Positions 34,903 through 47,589 of a stretch of DNA of 64,000 bases are shown here, in pieces. The translations under genes and the position numbers were made by a program. Source of the DNA: Turritopsis dohrnii (Eukaryota > Cnidaria > Hydrozoa > Anthoathecata > Oceaniidae); contig BQMF02000221.1 in NCBI GenBank assembly GCA_027922465.2, positions 558,001-622,000 of the forward strand. Reading direction: 5' to 3'. Each line of letters opens with the position of its first letter. The first letter of the stretch is position 1. The notes below the pieces were generated by a model, which was not told the DNA's origin, made no database searches, and saw nothing but the letters and a program-made list of their open reading frames with translations.

Positions 34903-37900
34903 TTAGCATTTTCCTTGGTCGCATAAACTTGTTAAATTTTTCTCCTTCTCAGTCATTTTTACGTCGATTAGTAAATGTGTAAACAGTTTATTCTCTGCGG
35001 TGGAAAGCACTTCATATTGAACTGTATCCAATCCCTCCTCCTGCCTTTTCAGTTTGCTGTTTCTCATTTCATTGTACATGCCACGCCCTTTTCTGTTTCG
35101 ACTTTGGGTCTTATGCGTTATATGGACATATTGACCAGTATCTCTTCGCGATCTTGTATATGAAATTCTTGCTTTCATTACACGGAATCTCATGTCGTCA
35201 TCTTCAATGCCCCATCCCCAATATCTATTTGACCAGCCGTTGACAACTAAAACAAGACGACTTGGAAGTCGAAAATTTCGCTATATTGCATTCTCACAAT
35301 TCTAACAAATACTGTTCATAGAACTGTGAGATATAATAGTTGATAACGGTAGCAGAATTTCAACTCGCAATTATACAAAACAAATAGATCAAAACTTATT
35401 CGTTTCAAATTTGGCTTAAAGTCTTCAGGACGGTGTCACAATTACACAAAACTACTCTCAACAATTATTAAACATTCTCATAGCATTGCCGAATTGCCCA
35501 ATTTCGGTCAAATTTGACAAAATGACTGTCAAATTCAAAATCAGCACCTTTCAGTTGTGTTTTGTGCAAATTTTTATGAAAATTGGAGAATTTTCATAAT
35601 TTGATCCAAATTTGACCCGAATTGCCCAATTTTGGCCAAATTTGACAAAATGACTGTCAAATTCGAAATCAGCACCTTTCAATTTTTTATGAAAATTAGA
35701 GAACTTTTATAATTTGGTCCAAATTTAGCCTGTTAGTCAGCCTGAAAGTCAACAAAAGATTTTATTGATAGGGTGTGTGAGATCGTCCAAAATGTCACGG
35801 AGATACATAGAACGACGATACCAATACTTCGGTATACTAGTGAAATTAATAAAAATATACTTCATGAATCTCAGTTTCTCTTTGAAGTTCTACAATTGTG
35901 TTTTTGCTGTCAAATATGTTAATTGAATATGTTAGGGAAAAGGGAGTTTGTACGAATTTTGAAATCAAATTAAAACCAAGCAGCTATTAGTGCTTTCAAT
36001 CACTGTGGAGGAGAACATCTTTATAGAAAGGCAAACGAATGTTCACACTATTTCAATGGAAATAGACTTCGTCACAGTGGCTTTTTGACGATTATGTCCA
36101 CTGCAAAATAAAAACACGATCTACCTAAGTTCATTCAATCACTATATAATTACACTACAGCCTCTAATAGCGACCATCTCTGCGCAATAACCACCTCCCA
36201 TCAACGACCACTAGACTTTGGTCCGGTTACAGTCAAACTCTCATAAGAAAACCTCCCCATAACGACCACCTCCAATCAACGACCATTTTCGACTTGGTCC
36301 CTAGAAGTGGCCGCTACATGATGAGATTACACTGTAGCACAAATTTAATGAAAGAAACCCTTAAAGAAACCCTTAAAGAAACCCCTGACACTCAAGGTAA
36401 CTAACATCCAAACCATTCAGGCCCAAAATTCCCCTTTTTTCCCCCTAAATTATGAAAAGTGAATGACATATTTGTAATTAGAAAACTCTATGAACATCTG
36501 GACCAAAAATTGTTTTCCATAAATCACATACCTTTGAGATCATCTAATGACATTGCCAGAACCCCACCAAAGAACCAATCAGGGATTGTTCTATTGTCGA
36601 ATATAAAACCTTTTCCAATAACACTACCAACCATATGTCGAGGAGTATTCTTACAATTGTATATGTTTTGATTGTTACGTGGTATAAAATCTGTATCATG
36701 GAATATAAAACAGTCAAATCCTCCATATTTTTGTGCCTCTTTCACACCGACGTTAAATAACTTAGCTCTGTTAAATGGATACATATGCGACTGCTCCACG
36801 ACGAAGACGCGATAATCCAATCCCTGGATTTTTAATATCGGATGAAGATGTCGTAAAAGAATGGCTAAGTTATTCCAGCGATCGCGATATGAAATAATGA
36901 TGGCTACCTTTGACGGCGCTTTGCAATGTTTTGGTTTCCAAGCACCACCCATTTGCAAAAACGAACACTCTTTTGTAATGGTTTCTATGGCGACCGTACT
37001 TGTGTTCACTTTAGTTTGCCCTACTAAATAGAAGAAATAAACAACAGTCAGGTCAAACTCTTTCGTGTTATAAGGATGAATTAGAGGTTCTTAAGAACTC
37101 GCTTCCAGGCTGTTTTTTAGCTTAAGCTGTCGTTATAAGCAGATATATGAACTCAAAGCGTAGTTTCCCTATTTTTATGCCAATGTTTGTCTCGTAACTC
37201 GCTTACTCTGAATAAAGTTTCTCGTTTATGTATGCTACATTCGTGCTGTTTTGTCTCATATAGTAAATATAACTTTTCTTCTGTCGAGGTCCCACATGAA
37301 ATTTGTAGTAATTTAATAATACATATTAATTTCAAAGCAGCTAATTGCATTGTCCTTATTGTAGCATTATTCGGAAAATGACTGTACTGCTGTAACGGCC
37401 AATTACATCACATTATCCATTGCCTCGTTTTCAAATTGATGTCTGATTACGTTTGCGTTGTTTAAAACAAATTCATTAAGGTTAATTGCATAATTAATAA
37501 TAATTATTTATAATTTATAATTAATTAATTTATAAATAATTAATTATTTAATTATTTATTTAATGAGGCATGTAATTCAGAGAGAGGTCTATTTCTCTTT
37601 GCCGACAAAATCTCCATCATTTTACCGGTAATGCTGCCGATCTCGAAACACAAAACAAAGACTCCGGTCTGAGTTGGGTTCCTTTTCATGTGTTTTAGAC
37701 TTACCTAATTTTGATGTGTCCGAGTAACACAAGCACTCGTGTTGTGTTTCCGACTCTTCTATCACTTCCGGCTGTTTGTCTCCTTCATTATAAAATTGAC
37801 ACACACAATTCCCTTAAAAAAAGCAGAATTATCAAGTCAGAACGCTTAAATGAATTAATAAGTAGATCGAGTAAATACATCACACGCATCACGCGACATT

Positions 37901-39938
37901 TTTCTTTGCTTACTCGCAAGGATTTGTCGAATGGAATCCTGTTATGCTTTGACTTACCAGATAATGACAAATGAAATAATCATGATAAAAATGTAATTGG
38001 TGTTTTTAATACCTACAACTTCGCCATTTTGCAAGCATTGGCATTTCGTTGGTTCATTTAATTTCCCAACAGCTGAAAAATACAAGAGAAGTGAAAACAT
38101 TAGTGCATGCCTCTTAAATGTTTTCGGAACTAAAGAAAGTTTCAAAGTTTTATCTTAAATTATCAAAAGCAAGTTCCTTATGACTCGCCAACGAGTTGTA
38201 CAAGCTACTGGACGAGTTGTACAAGCTACCGGACGAGTTGTTCAGGACGCTATGAGGTGAGACAGGAAATTTTCCAAATAACAAAATTGCGAGTGAGCAG
38301 AAAGAACTTTCCTTGCTGTAACTATTCATTTATATATTTATTTATTTATTTATTGAGCAATTTTGATTTGCTTATTCCATTGATATTGGGATTTGCGTTA
38401 TTTGGAATAATATTAATTTTTACAAACTATTTTCAGATATTTTTTTTCTTACGTTAAGGGAGAAAAGAACAGTTTGTATAAAAGACCTTTCTCGAAATTC
38501 TGTTTAAACACCGTGTTATAGCCTAGCCACTAAGTTTCGCCTCTTTTTCAAACTCTTAATTACTTCTAATTATTCGACTGGGGAACTGAAAGAACCAGTA
38601 ACTATTACTTACTGAAAACATTATGCAATTAGAAAAACAATGAAAATATAGAAACCACGCTAAACTTCATAACTAAGCATTAACTCGGCATTTAAACAGA
38701 AATTCGGGAAAGGTGTATTGAACCCGAAATATGTTTATAAAAATAAAGAGAAAAAACATTTATTTATTTATATTTATATTATATTTATATTTATTTATTT
38801 ATATCGAACACAGGATTGTCACTTCAACATAATAGTGTTGTTATGTGAGTCGTATCGACTTTAAGCACTTTTAAACAACAATAAAGTTTAATATTCACGC
38901 CAGCAACAGATGGATTAATGTGAGAAATAAAATATACGTGAGCGTGCAGTCCATACATTTTTTTGAATTACTCGTGTGGTATCTATTCAGTTATGCTTTA
39001 GCGTGGGACCCCGGATAAGTGGGACATTTATTAAGGTGGGATTATTATCATGATCCTTATTCAAAGTAAAATCTTGTTTCCGTGGGACTTTCACAGTTCA
39101 GTGAAATAGTGCTGAGAAGGCCAAGAGGCAATTGAGAAGCACTGAGAAAACTTTCTACGTTTTTTGTCCGATTTCGAATTCCGTTTCGCAATTCCGATTA
39201 CTTTCTTCTTAGTACCCGTTTTTCAACTCTCGATTTTGTAAAATCTCCCATGAACTGGGATATTTCTTCTAGTCTCGCTTATGAGGAGATTCGTTTAATT
39301 GAGACAATTACTAATGTGTCTGATTTTTCAGACTCCTTGAGCGTCTCGGTTAACCGGAGTATGCTGTAAGATCAATTTCTAATCGAAAGAGAATCATCGA
39401 GTTTCGAAATCTTAATCTTGACAATTCAATCTCAAAATATTTTAAAATCATCTCATCTAGGTGTATTATAACGAGTGTTTTACTGCCTGTCATAACATGT
39501 GAGAAAAAACCCAGTGGGCAAAATCGCCTAAAAGTCCCTGCGATGAAGAGCATTATTATTGAAATAGTGTGCATATTTCTATAGAAATGCACTCTCTCGC
39601 AGTTATTTTTCAGCAAATTTGCGTAATGAGAACACGTACGACGTAATCAAACGAAAGCAACATTTACAAAACAACAAAATAATACAAAACAACAACAACA
39701 GCAACAACAACAATTAAACGAAATATAATCGAAAACGAAAAGAAACGCTGAATAAATGCAAATCGGTTCAATAGGAGAACTTGAACGTTGGACGATACAG
39801 AAACGGAACAAAACGTAAAATACAGTCCGGAAATAGCCGAAATATATTACCTTGTAAGTTCTGAAATATCTTATAAAGTATTAAAACCAGTACTAAAATT
39901 ATAACTCTTTGGACCACTGTACCCCATCTAATCTTCAT
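34903..39938 (-). CDS. Beta-1,4-galactosyltransferase family enzyme (GT7), complete
   Basis: Five exons, 39938-39851, 38072-38013, 37812-37705, 37020-36532 and 35246-34903, all joined by phase-1 introns, give 362 residues. Exon 1 encodes a short basic cytoplasmic tail and a hydrophobic segment (V-I-I-L-V-L-V-L-I-L, about 12-22): a type II signal anchor, as in Golgi glycosyltransferases. Exons 2 and 3 form the stem. The catalytic part has FNRAKLFNVG (168-177), H-D-T-D at 193-196 (the DxD metal/UDP-sugar site; DVD is more usual in the family), F-G-G-V (236-239) and W-G-W-G-I-E-D-D-D (258-266), the GT7 signature. It should transfer galactose (or GalNAc) from a UDP-sugar to terminal GlcNAc or a similar acceptor in the Golgi lumen. 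The subfamily is not resolved. The introns contain MITEs. Confidence 0.9.
35430..35720. repeat. Local tandem duplication in an intron
   Basis: Two copies of a segment containing GACTGTCAAATTC and AATCAGCACCTTTCA (about 35490-35560 and 35625-35690). It lies in the last intron of the galactosyltransferase gene. Confidence 0.65.
36003..36112. mobile_element. Foldback MITE family copy (reverse orientation)
   Basis: CACTGTGGAGGAGAACATCT ... TATAGAAAGG ... GGCTTTTTGACGATTATGTC; intronic. Same family as 39510-39625, diverged. Confidence 0.6.
36150..36340. mobile_element. Mariner-like MITE remnant(s)
   Basis: TACAGTCAAACTCTCATAAG (about 36225) and ATGAGATTACACTGTA (about 36320-36336) form inverted ends beginning at TA. 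The interior alternates AACGACCA and ACCTCC motifs. A second partial end lies at about 36153-36180 (TACACTACAGCCTC). Confidence 0.55.
37485..37570. repeat. AT-only palindromic low-complexity tract
   Basis: Alternating TTAATTA, TTATTTATAA and similar short palindromes; intronic in the galactosyltransferase gene. Confidence 0.8.
39510..39625. mobile_element. Foldback MITE family, representative copy (intron 1 of the galactosyltransferase gene)
   Basis: Reads CCCAGTGGGCAAAATCGCCT, AAAAGTCCCTGCGATGAAGA, ATTGAAATAGTGTGCATATT, TCTATAGAAATGCACT, CTCGCAGTTATTTTTCAGCA. The two halves are imperfect inverted repeats (GTCACTGCGA against TCGCAGTGA), so the whole folds into one hairpin. Other copies: about 27325-27442, 28648-28775, 34413-34515, 36003-36112, 42025-42145, 44460-44572, 51505-51625, 55835-55925, 61288-61405, 61738-61862 and 63588-63712, in both orientations. 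All lie in non-coding sequence except where one interrupts the dead RT at 27.3-27.5 kb. Confidence 0.85.
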
Positions 39939-41448
39939 TTTCACTAAAAAAAAAAATTTCGACTGCGATTATCTGTGACAACAGTGCCTTAAGGAAGAAA
40001 AAAAGTATTATTACTCACTGCACAGATATGGATGCGATAATTAAAAATGCATTCATTATTAAGAGCAACTCAACAATACCGCGTTCAAATTAGCTTTTAG
40101 GATAATGTCAACAATTCTTTTAATTAGAATCAAGCGAGGAGATAAATGAATACAAAAGACAAATACAGATTTCCTTTACAATTAGGATAAAAGATGCGAC
40201 TTAAACTTTTTGTGTGTTGTTGATCTTCACAGTTTAAATTTGACTACAGTAATTTGAAAGTCAAAATTGATTTTACACATCCTATTCGAGGCAGTTATGT
40301 TTTAAAAATTGTGTCAGCAGTTTTCTTGTGAGATAATCTCAATGAGGAACCCAATCATTTTTTTTACTTTGTTTGAGAGCATTGTTATTAATAAACGGCT
40401 GCTCGTTCCCAGACCATTTCTCAATTGTTCTATTTCTCTGACATCAGCATAGTGCAGCCTTTCAGCTCTACATGTAACAGTTCATTTATCAGAAAAGTTC
40501 TAGCAGTAAATCATCGGTTGAATCCATATCTTCATTACAATGTTGGAAATTAAGATAACGTACTAATGATAGGTGATCTTAGCAACAAACTCTTGTGTGA
40601 AAGATTTTTGGGAATACACTGTATTTGCGGCCATATAAAGAACTTAGAAAACCTTTTTCTAGTTGAGCCCGAAATATCCAATCTCGTACCAGATCTCTCT
40701 TTTTTTCATGCGGATGAGACAAATATCCCTAGGTACGAGGTTGTCAGAAATCAAATTGAAGCCAACAGTTTCTTAAAGTAAAGCTCTTTATTGCACGGGC
40801 CGTGAAATTTACGTGATTGTATGCACACGATCTTTTCATGTAAACATTGCATCAACTGCTTTATTACTTGGAATAGTAGGAGGAGAAAAGAAGTGTTTAT
40901 AACACCCTGTTTCTTTTGCACAAGGCTTTGGTAAAAGGGAATTGCTTTGTAAAAAATAAATCTATGTAAATCCATGTAAATTGACATAATTCCATGGGTG
41001 TTCCAAAGTCAATAAATAAATAAATAAATAATAAATAAATAACTGATTATATGAATAGATTAATAAATGATAGAATGACACGGAATGTATAAAACCGAAT
41101 CTAAAAATGTGAAGTTAAAAAAAAAAACAACTTATTTAATGAAAATGATGAAAAATTCACGAGTTACTATTCATAACTGTTCAATATGATGAATCACATT
41201 CACTTCATTCAGAAAATCGATGCAGTAAAGGTGCTTCAGGGGGGTAATGTGCAATGAACTTTCTAGTACATCCATTGCACGGTTTTTGAGTTTATAACAC
41301 CCTGAATTTCAAGTTTGCAAGTCAGCTCATTAGAGCTGAATTTATTTTGCACAAGGGTTTGGTAAAAGGGAATTGCTTTGTAAAAAATAAATCTATGTAA
41401 ATCCATTTAAATTGATATAATTTGGACAAGGTTGTTGAAAAGACAAGA
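39939..41448. other. Intergenic between galactosyltransferase and CAP genes (divergent)
   Basis: The two genes start about 1.5 kb apart and point away from each other, so this stretch should contain both promoters. It contains a dispersed-repeat copy (about 40310-40495, partner at about 63085-63245), an AATA microsatellite (about 41008-41043) and a 75-bp duplication (40914-40990 and 41345-41421) ending just before the CAP start codon. No convincing TATA box was singled out. Confidence 0.55.
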
Positions 41449-44400
41449 ATGTCTGAACAGAATACAACTGTGACCACTAATGAAGAAGAAAAGGAAATCT
41501 CGGCAACGACTTGCGAAGTCGGTGAAAAGATACTAACGACAACTGAAAGTTCGGTGACAGAACAAGTTGTCACGTCCGAAACGACAGAAACAACAAGCGA
41601 AACGGTTGTGACGGAAAAGACGGAATGCAAGACAGTTACCGAAACTGTCGACGAAAAGACGACGGCTTCCGAAGTGAAAAGTGACGAGGTTGATAAACAA
41701 CAAATTACTGCGGAGGTTTGCGAAGCAGTGGATGATAGTAAGGCTGGAGAATCGAGTGGAAAGAACACCGCCTCAGAGAAAAGTATTTGTTGTTATATAC
41801 TTATCAAGTCGGTTCAGATTAATCCTACTTGTATAAGGTTTTTAGGATATGCATGTTGAAGTAACTTAACTTAACTTTTTTTTTAGTCCTGATGACAAAT
41901 GATGCATTAGTTAATACAGGTTACAGGTCTTCGATTTCAGCTATTTCAGCACTGAAACTAGTTTAGAGCGTGTACCTCATAGGTTTAGAAATAAATAAAT
42001 GGAGATGGAGACTGAAAGAGAGTCCCAGTGGGCAAAATCGTCAAAAAGTCACTGTGACGGAGAGTATTTTTATTGAAATAGTGCGCAGATTTCTATAGAA
42101 AAACACTCCTTCGCAGAGATTATTTAATAAATGTGCCGGCTAGGTAGCTTAATGTCATACATGCATGAATGCTAGAACTTTGTTTGATTGTTATGTTTGG
42201 TTTACGATAATCCATTCCATATCTTATTTGATTTCTTGTAGAACCATCACCGATTTCAGTGATTGATGATAAAGGTATTTTTAAGCTTCATGAACACCGT
42301 TTTTTGTAAGGAACTTCAAAACAAAGGACTTCCTCGTACCTAGGTCTATTTCTGTGTCTTTAATATAAAACTTACCGAAGGAAGCCACTAAAAACATGAA
42401 GGGCGGCTAATAAAAAGATGGCGCTTTAATAAAGGGAGGGCGGTTAAAAGAGAAACGGCACCGGAGATTAAACGAAAAAGGGGCGGTAAAAAGAGGATTA
42501 TCAGGAAAATGCATTTATACTTATAAATATTATTTTTAGCTATTGCATTATACGCCCACAATGCAGTTCGAAAATTACACGGTGTACCTGAACTGGAATG
42601 GGATGACAATCTTGCTGATGAAGCAAAAAAATGGGCTATGTACTTGGCCGAGAACGACTCAAAACTTAAACACGATCTGCCGGTCGATGGTTTCGGTGAG
42701 AACCTTTACAAGTCCAAGGGCAGTAGTACTCCTGCAAAGTCTTATCAGGCTGTGTTGCTATGGTGAGTAAACGCTTTCAGGTAAACAAAAATATTTATCA
42801 AGAGGGAAACAGTTTTGTAATTGAAGGAGCAACTAAACATCAGGCAAGCATTGAGGGTTTTAGTATTTATTCCATCAAAACGTTTTATTTGTTTTTTTCT
42901 TTGAATAATATTGCAGTCTGTAACATGCATCGCGTGACACAAATCGGTATAGCAACTGCCTTAAATGGTATAGCATTGTTTAACGTTCTCGTAGTGCTTG
43001 ACACTTCTCATCCGTCATTATTACCATTTCATTTGAAATAAGGTTTTTAGATTTCTGCGAAAGCAAGAAATCTATTACAACCCGCTTTTTTTTCTGCTGT
43101 CCAAAGCTAGCGGTTTTTTGAAATCTCGTGCGTGCATTTACATGAAACCAAAGCACCGTGCATTGCATGTCAGCGAAAGATTTACAAAAGTTTCTTTTGA
43201 TCAATATTAAATATATTTTAAGACATAAAACATATTTTAAGATAAAAAAAAAATTAATAATCATCTTTGACTGTGATCATCTTTTTCTAACTGAATAGAA
43301 GTTCTCAACATTTTGTAAACGGAAGAGTCAAAAAACGTGTATAAAACAATACAGATACTGATGTAGTTTCGTGGCGCAGTTGGCTAGTGCACTCCGCTGT
43401 TCGAACCCACCTGGATCATGCAACATTTTCTGTCGAATTTCATAAATGTCATAACATATTTCATTTTTCATGCTTCAGCAGTATTTGCAGAAATCTTTCT
43501 GCCCGTAAGGTCATCCTTTAGTTCTCCGTGAAGGTTCCACCTACATTATTACAGTATATGCAAAGTCTTCATAAAAAGATCAATCCACTTGCAAAATATC
43601 TTAACAAACAAATTTGATCCTAATCCCCCCCTCAAAAAAAAAAAATGCACTTTTGGCAAAATTACAATCTAAACTCAGCATTATCAAATTGATAGTTCAA
43701 ATTTTAACCTAGGTAGGTATCAAAGGTTGTAAATCCCGAGTAAGAGATAAAATCTCAGATAATCAACCATAACTGCTGTATTTGTGAGATGCATCAAAGT
43801 TCTACTCGCCTTTTGAGATTCAACTCGAACAAACAAACTTTCAGCAACTCGAACCGTTTTCGTGATATGAACGATACTTTCTTAGTAAAAGACTTCTCGC
43901 TAACTCAAACAATTAAAATAGAACAACACTGATTGGCCTGTTGGTTGTTTGAGTCCACGAGAGTCTTACTGTATTCATATGTGTAATAGACTTAAGTGGA
44001 ACAGATTCAGAAAACCAATCCTTGTAATTTTAGGTATAAAGGAATTCTTCAGTACAAGTACAACCTGCCAGGTTATTCATCCAGCACCGCAGCTGCGACG
44101 CAATTACTTTGGGATGAAACAACCCATGTGGGTGTGGCAGTTGTATACAGAGAAGATACTTTAACAACTTATATCGTGGCCAGATACTCCCCACCCGGCA
44201 ATGAACGACACTCTGAGAGTTACACAGAGCATGTGAAACCACCGTTAAAAGGATGTATGTTACCAATAGAACTTTTCCAAATTTCTGTTTAAACACTTCA
44301 TGGCAACCTCGAACCCAGGGTCTTTTACCCTATTTACGAAAAGAGTCCTTCGGTTCGAAGTTCATAGGATCATGTTCTAATCAGCAGTACCGAAATTAAG

Positions 44401-45793
44401 GTTAATTTTACAGCTAACAGGTGAATTCACAGATTTCAATAAATAAATAATAAAATCATCCAAAACTTCGCGACGGAGAGCATTTTCATCAAAATAGACT
44501 GTACATATATGTGTACCTTTCTATAGAAATGTGCTCCTTCGCAGTAATTTTTCAACAAATTTGGCCACTGAGATGTGTCTGTTATTTCGCAGCAACAATT
44601 TATGACCAGGCTAGTTTCTGCTTAGTGTCTTTTTAGCCTCGGCCTCGTACTGAATAAAATAATTTATTATTGATTTTTAATGGTTTAATTTCGAAACCTT
44701 TAAAACAATTATTTTGAAATGTTCGCAAATTATAAACTAGATAAACTTATATAAAAGATAACACAATTTTCTCGGCAGCAGGTTTTGATTGGTTATTTTT
44801 CCGCCCTTGATTTTAGTACCGCCCAAAATGCCACGAATGGAAGACTTGATTCAAACGGACAACACAGGTACTGAAATATCATTAAATCTAGAAAGATTCA
44901 CTTGTTATTTATCATCAGCAATGCTTAATTGGAAATGAATAATTTGATTCCCTCTGGGAAATTAACATTTGTAATAAAATAAAGAACGTCCCGGGCGTTA
45001 TGCTTCAAAAGTAAATCAACGCCAATGAATAAAGACGCGGAGGAACTAAATCTTTTGAAATAACCGCGAAACTGATCGAAATTGATCTGAAAAAAAAGTC
45101 CATCAATTTCATATTTCCTTTGATCCATCTCTACAATCAAAATTTTTGGAGGAACCCTACTTTGAATCACCTGGTCACCATAACAATTATAAAATATATT
45201 CTCTTTTATGTTCAGTAGCAATTATTGTCACCTCGGGATCTGATCCGATCTGATCCCATCCAATCCGTCTAATACAATTTTTTTTTCCAACTTACGACCA
45301 ATCACTCATTGATTGTAATGGTTCCCTATGTCTCTTATGACATTGGTTATACACTGGGTATACACCAAAATCTAATAGGCAAAATGTTAATCTCTTCTTG
45401 GGACTTATAGCAGCTTTTCTTTTTCTTTTTTTGTTTAAGCGGAAAATTTATCAAATATGGGCACGCTTTTTGATGTACTCTGCCATTGGTGCAAATGTGA
45501 CGGTAAGAAATTCATCACGTGATTCACAACATTCGAAATATTGATCACCATTCCTATTTTTTCTGTATGATATTTGCGTGGTAGAAAGAACTGAATTATT
45601 TGTTTATTTTTTAAAACTTACCTTGTGGAACTTTTGTTAGCATTTTAATCGAACACTAACTTCAGGTGAAAAACCGACGGAAGAATCATCCGGCGTCCAG
45701 CCTAAACCGGGATCCAGAAAAGATGCCAAGTCTGCTGACAATCAAGAAAAAACTAAAGAACAAGACGGAGAAGATACCACAAAGAAGCAGTAA
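41449..45793 (+). CDS. CAP superfamily protein, GAPR-1-like, with Thr/Glu-rich N-terminal extension
   Basis: Seven exons join in phase: 41449-41782, 42242-42274, 42540-42762, 44034-44254, 44817-44867, 45440-45502 and 45666-45793, giving 350 residues. Start: ATG at 41449, with an in-frame TGA at 41413. Residues 1-122 are low-complexity, rich in Thr, Glu and Val (T-T-E-S-S-V-T-E-Q-V-V-T). Exons 3 and 4 form the CAP domain (about 123-270): A-H-N-A-V-R (128-133), K-H-D (166-168), G-E-N-L (175-178), T-H-V-G and Y-S-P-P-G-N, closest in style to GAPR-1. Of the four residues of the usual CAP His/Glu tetrad, H167 and E176 remain; the second Glu and second His appear replaced by G200 and A217. The C-terminal exons encode a Cys-containing piece (V-L-C-H-W-C-K-C-D) and a Lys/Glu-rich tail. 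No signal peptide is seen, so an intracellular or membrane-associated location is likely. The donor after exon 4 (GAT|GTATGT) is the least certain junction. Confidence 0.85.
42025..42145. mobile_element. Foldback MITE family copy
   Basis: CCCAGTGGGCAAAATCGTCA ... CTCCTTCGCAGAGATT; lies in the first intron of the CAP gene. Confidence 0.8.
43365..43432 (+). repeat. tRNA-like sequence, possible SINE fragment
   Basis: TGGCGCAGTTGGCTAGTGCA resembles an A box and GTTCGAACCC a B box, but the segment between them is too short and no cloverleaf closes. Probably a truncated tRNA-derived SINE inside an intron of the CAP gene. Confidence 0.35.
44460..44572. mobile_element. Foldback MITE family copy
   Basis: CGACGGAGAGCATTTTCATC ... 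TATAGAAATGTGCTCCTTCG ... TTTTTCAACAAATTTGGCCA; intron of the CAP gene. Confidence 0.8.
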
Positions 45794-45855
45794 ATCTCCC
45801 ACATTATGTAAATACGACACTTCACCCTGGGTGCAAATAGTCTTATGGACATTAA

Positions 45856-45861
45856 AATAAA
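45856..45861 (+). terminator. Candidate polyadenylation signal of the CAP gene
   Basis: AATAAA 62 bases beyond the stop codon at 45793. Confidence 0.6.
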
Positions 45862-46516
45862 CTTTCTCAGAGACTGTGATGAATGTTGTGGAACCTTACC
45901 AACCCCTGGTGTCGACCAATCATCTTCAATATTGCAATATCTGATATCTGAGAAATTTGTCTGTTAGCAATCTATTCTTCTTTTCATTTCTAGTTTATTT
46001 TTGCGATAGTTTTTTTTTTTTTGCACGTGACAGTCACGTGTTACACTTCTTTTCGATGGAGTATTTGGAATCTGATGTGTTTTAAGAATTTGGTGTAAGA
46101 TCTTTTAAGGCCTGGTACTTACTTAGACGATCATGTTTATCACAGTGGTCAACATAATCGAAATAATGAGAGCATCTTTTTTTTTTCTTTTTTTTTTTTT
46201 TTTAATCATCAAATTGGGATCCATACAATAATATATGGTTCTTCTCCCTAGAACATAAATTTCAAATAAAAATATCAAAATATCATTAAATATTATTATT
46301 ATTAAATAACTTGATAAAATGTGTAAGGGGAGAAAAAAAAAGGAAAGAAAAGTGAGCCAGTGCATGAGACTATGGACAAGGTCTGACGGATTGAGAGAAA
46401 TTGTGATTGAAACACTGAGAGAAAACTGAAAATGAAAGTGTAAAACGATAAGTAGACAAACAACAATAAATATTTATATTCGAATATATACATGACCTAT
46501 AGAAAAGAGAGAAAGA
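45862..46516. other. Intergenic, low complexity
   Basis: Contains poly-T runs (about 46008-46022, 46178-46203) and an ATT/AAT tract near 46286-46310. Part of it may be the 3' tail of the LINE fragment that follows on the minus strand. Confidence 0.5.
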
Positions 46517-47083
46517 CTACGAGGACAGGACTCTAGCCAGAGCTCTGTCTTTGTAGTACTTCATCGCCTCTTTGCAAAAACTTTTACTATCACTAATTAT
46601 CCTAATACTTTTTGGTAAATCATTATATATTAGTGCTTGCTCGTTGTAGGTGTTCTTCTCACCGCGCTCAACTTTGAATTCGCAATCGGATCGTGTCGAA
46701 CGTTTTACTTCCATTCGTTTCAATGTGAGGTACAAAGGCCATCTAGGGTCGTTTAGGGCAGAATGGGTGCATTTTATTATGGCTAGATCAAATGATTCTT
46801 CTATTGGCAACCAGCCCAAGTTGATTACATCGGTTTCCTTGGCGAAGCGCCCAATTACGTATCCGGCAGCAATATTCTGCAGTTTTTGAAGCCTCTTGAT
46901 TTGATTTGTCGGCAGCTGACTATATACGACGCAGCAGTACCTTATGTGGGATAATGCCAGACTTTCAGCAATCACCTTTCTAACTTTATAAGGAGTAAAT
47001 CGTTTGAATTGTCGTATTTGACGAAGTGCAGCGTAAGACGATGTTCTTTTGGTGGAAACCAGCCCTAACAAGAGCTTGGACAT
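46517..47083 (-). pseudogene. 5'-truncated non-LTR retrotransposon, C-terminal end of the RT protein
   Basis: An open frame of 188 codons resembles the region after the RT palm in LINE ORF2 proteins: S-H-I-R-Y-C-C-V-V-Y-S, I-K-R-L-Q-K-L-Q-N-I-A-A-G, L-G-W-L-P-I-E-E-S-F and the final Y-N-D-L-P-K-S-I. The catalytic YxDD and everything upstream are missing, as expected from incomplete reverse transcription. No stop codons interrupt it, so the insertion is fairly young. Confidence 0.82.
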
Positions 47084-47589
47084 GTCTTCCGCGTCTCCAC
47101 ATTGTACGCATGCGTTAGTTTCTTTGCGTTATTTTTATCATCACTTGCTCAAGCACGATTGATACATCTTCAGGGAAATATAAAAACACCTTTGTTTCCA
47201 GACTTCTATTTAATATGGGTGTGACATTAAACTATTGTTACGCATTTCACAGAATAACTTTTGGCTTTTTTGTTTGCATGAGTGTAAATTTTTTGGGATA
47301 GTAAAAGAGAAATTCTCCTGACTAGCCCCACGATATGCTTCATAACATCAAAGGACACCAGTCTTCTCTTATTAAATTCATTAGCCCTGCGATTACGTGT
47401 TTGAAGTACTTTTGCTTAAGCAAATTTAGAAATTGATAAATGCAGATCCTTAAAAGATCATCGTATATTCGACACCTTCAGCTGATGATATTAACTGAAG
47501 TTTACATCCTTTTGAAAAGCACCAAACAGATTAATAAATCATCGGCTCATTGGATACGCATTTCATAAAGGAACTATACACCATGTGTG

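Noticed and set aside
41322..41768. 148-codon Ser/Val-rich minus-strand frame
   Set aside because: It is antisense to the Thr/Glu-rich first exon of the CAP gene; the plus frame has a start, a donor and in-phase downstream exons.
43365..43432. Functional tRNA gene
   Set aside because: A-box and B-box-like words are present but the stems do not form a cloverleaf; a SINE fragment is more likely.
46302..46493. 63-codon Phe/Leu-rich frame as a membrane protein
   Set aside because: Its composition follows from AT-rich low-complexity sequence; no start context or neighbouring exons support it.
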